Of a stretch of 14,851 nucleotides of DNA, positions 14,176 through 14,851 are shown one piece after another. The notes below the pieces were generated by a model that made no database searches, was not told the origin of the DNA, and was given only the letters and a program-made list of their open reading frames with translations. Made by a program: the position numbers and the translations under genes. Source of the stretch: Acidimicrobiaceae bacterium (lineage in GTDB: Bacteria; Actinomycetota; Acidimicrobiia; Acidimicrobiales; Ilumatobacteraceae). Position 1 is the stretch's first letter. The number at the start of each line of letters is the position of its first letter. The stretch spans positions 4,111 to 18,961 of the forward strand of contig DMQJ01000044.1 in the NCBI GenBank assembly GCA_003455715.1, in the 5' to 3' direction.

Positions 14176-14206
14176 AGCCTGCACGTTGAACTATGGTTCA
14201 AGTCAA
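14176..14206 (-). promoter_or_regulatory. MerR-type promoter of the methyltransferase/monooxygenase operon
   Basis: On the minus strand TTGACT (14206-14201) is followed after 19 bases by CAGGCT (14181-14176), which keeps only the second-position A and the final T of a -10 box. A 19-base spacer filled by a dyad is the hallmark of promoters activated by MerR proteins. Transcription would begin almost at the ATG at 14168, giving a leaderless mRNA. The weak -10 is the main doubt. Confidence 0.5.
14186..14201. promoter_or_regulatory. Perfect 16-bp dyad between MerR and methyltransferase genes (MerR operator)
   Basis: TTGAAC-TATG-GTTCAA: 6-base arms and a 4-base centre, fully symmetrical. It fills the spacer of the minus-strand promoter and covers the TATGGT box (14192-14197) of the plus-strand MerR promoter, so one bound dimer could both activate the operon and limit MerR synthesis. 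The arrangement is seen; the binding is inferred. Confidence 0.65.
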
Positions 14207-14637
14207 TGGTCGATCCAGGCTCCACCGTCATCGACATCAGCGAACTCTCCGCGCTGACCGGGCTTGCCCCTTCCGCACTCCGCTTCTACGAGCGCCGCGG
14301 TCTGATCGCGCCGATCGGACGTGCTGGCGGCAAGCGCATCTACCGCGCCCGCACCGTGCAACAAGTTGCGCTGATCGACCTCCTGAAGGTCTCCGGCTTC
14401 ACGCTCCCCGAGATCGCGGACCTCATCGACCCAGACGGGCACGTCACTCCCGACTGGCGCGACAGGGCTCGAGTGAAACAAGAGCATCTCCGCCAACAAC
14501 TCACCGACATCGAGCGCGCCCTCACGATGCTTCAACACACCATCGACTGCCCCCACACGTCGCTCCACGAATGCCCCATCCACCAAGCGGTCGTTGACGC
14601 GCACGCCGACAGCCTCGCTACATCGCGCACCACCTGA
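14206..14637 (+). CDS. MerR family transcriptional regulator with a C-terminal CX7C loop
   Basis: 143 residues. The winged helix-turn-helix is at 9-75: DISELSALTGLAPSALRFYERRGLI, with RFYERRGL the family signature, then KRIYRARTV in the wing. A dimer coiled coil runs over about 85-113. The C-terminus holds C115-P-H-T-S-L-H-E-C123-P-I-H: two cysteines with seven residues between, the spacing of the CueR metal loop, with histidines nearby. The coiled coil before it is about ten residues shorter than in CueR, so metal identity is open; redox or organic ligands are also possible. The ATG at 14206 is chosen because earlier in-frame sequence crosses the operator, no ribosome site exists, and TATGGT ends 8 bases before it (leaderless). 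It likely controls the divergent methyltransferase and monooxygenase genes. Confidence 0.9.
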   Translation: MVDPGSTVIDISELSALTGLAPSALRFYERRGLIAPIGRAGGKRIYRARTVQQVALIDLLKVSGFTLPEIADLIDPDGHVTPDWRDRARVKQEHLRQQLTDIERALTMLQHTIDCPHTSLHECPIHQAVVDAHADSLATSRTT

Positions 14638-14794
14638 CCCGCGCCTGCCGACCGTTGGGAGGGTGCCGTGTCAGACAACGCGGTCGCCGGACACGGCGCG
14701 CCAGTCAACACGCAGTCCGCTCGGGCGCCCGCTTCGAATCCAAGTGCAACCAGGAGCCGGTAGACGTCCACGGTGACGCGCCCCCGACAACGTC
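14638..14794. other. Intergenic spacer between the MerR gene and the hairpin beside the tRNA
   Basis: About 157 bases with no supported gene. Apart from the weak inverted repeat at 14665-14697, nothing stands out. Open frames crossing it lack homology and ribosome sites. Confidence 0.6.
14665..14697 (+). terminator. Weak hairpin downstream of MerR
   Basis: GCCGTGTC (14665-14672) and GACACGGC (14690-14697) are perfect 8-base arms around a 17-base loop, starting 28 bases after the MerR stop. No T-run follows, so factor-independent termination is doubtful. Confidence 0.35.
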
Positions 14795-14823
14795 GAACGC
14801 CCAGGCCTGAGGCCTGGGCGTTC
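14795..14823 (-). terminator. Strong hairpin immediately 3' of the tRNA gene
   Basis: Perfect 13-base arms (GAACGCCCAGGCC at 14795-14807, GGCCTGGGCGTTC at 14811-14823) with a 3-base loop. It begins 6 bases beyond the mature 3' end of the minus-strand tRNA, the expected place of its terminator. No T-tract follows, as is common for GC-rich actinobacterial terminators. It can also stop transcription arriving from MerR. Confidence 0.75.
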
Positions 14824-14829
14824 ATCGAG

Positions 14830-14851
14830 TGGCGGGGGCAGGATTTGAACC
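14830..14851 (-). tRNA. 3' end of a tRNA gene, isotype not determinable (cut by window edge)
   Basis: Read on the minus strand the last bases give GGTTCAAATCC, the T-arm signature, followed by TGC and then CCCCGCC plus A. This fits a T-stem 3' strand CCTGC, acceptor 3' strand CCCCGCC and discriminator A73, so the unseen 5' end should begin GGCGGGG. The next bases are CTC, so CCA is not encoded. The anticodon lies outside the window. A GGCGGGG acceptor with A73 occurs in several isotypes, so I do not name one. Confidence 0.85.

Noticed and set aside
13114..14205. Long upstream extension of the MerR frame
   Set aside because: It runs antisense through the methyltransferase and monooxygenase genes; MerR homology begins only after 14206.

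Overview
The window is GC-rich and gene-dense, with short intergenic gaps, frequent start/stop overlaps (ATGA, TGATG), TANNNT -10 boxes close to start codons and a tRNA without an encoded CCA. This fits a high-GC actinobacterium. The zinc-ribbon and AbiEi-like protein style suggests Acidimicrobiia or a relative, but that placement is inference. I see no transposase, integrase, CRISPR array or prophage gene.

Layout. 1-1018: a secreted S1 serine protease on the minus strand, with a legible promoter overlapped by a palindrome and a strong hairpin beyond its stop. About 1134-1670: a decayed zinc-type alcohol dehydrogenase that kept only its C-terminal half. 1912-2571 (minus): a zinc ribbon joined to an AbiEi-like segment, unknown role. 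2792-7358 (plus): five genes with a shared peptide/proline flavour: a DUF2817/M14-like zinc hydrolase, a proline-iminopeptidase-like alpha/beta hydrolase, then a TetR regulator, a cyclophilin-type prolyl isomerase and an M38-type amidohydrolase of the Xaa-Pro dipeptidase-like kind. The last three are butted together (1-base overlap, then a 1-base gap). 7421-7528: a LuxR helix-turn-helix remnant. 7564-11277: two aldo/keto reductases in a minus-strand operon, divergent from an MmyB-type XRE regulator that overlaps an SDR dehydrogenase by 4 bases; a perfect palindrome lies in the shared intergenic region. 11297-12407 (minus): two tandem paralogues of a Cys-motif protein of unknown function, my best candidate for something little described. 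12511-14637: a MerR regulator divergent from a methyltransferase and a flavin monooxygenase overlapping by 4 bases, with a perfect 16-bp dyad between them. 14795-14851: a strong hairpin and the 3' end of a tRNA on the minus strand.

How the parts may work together. Three modules share one design: a local regulator beside its presumed targets (TetR with isomerase and amidohydrolase; MmyB-type XRE with SDR and two reductases; MerR with methyltransferase and monooxygenase). The three regulator genes all lack a Shine-Dalgarno sequence and carry a TANNNT box 6-8 nt before the ATG, so leaderless transcripts are likely. Substrates cannot be read from sequence alone. The tandem Cys-motif paralogues resemble, from memory only, the double-CXXCG proteins of myxobacteria (some annotated as SitI6-type immunity proteins); no matching toxin is in the window.
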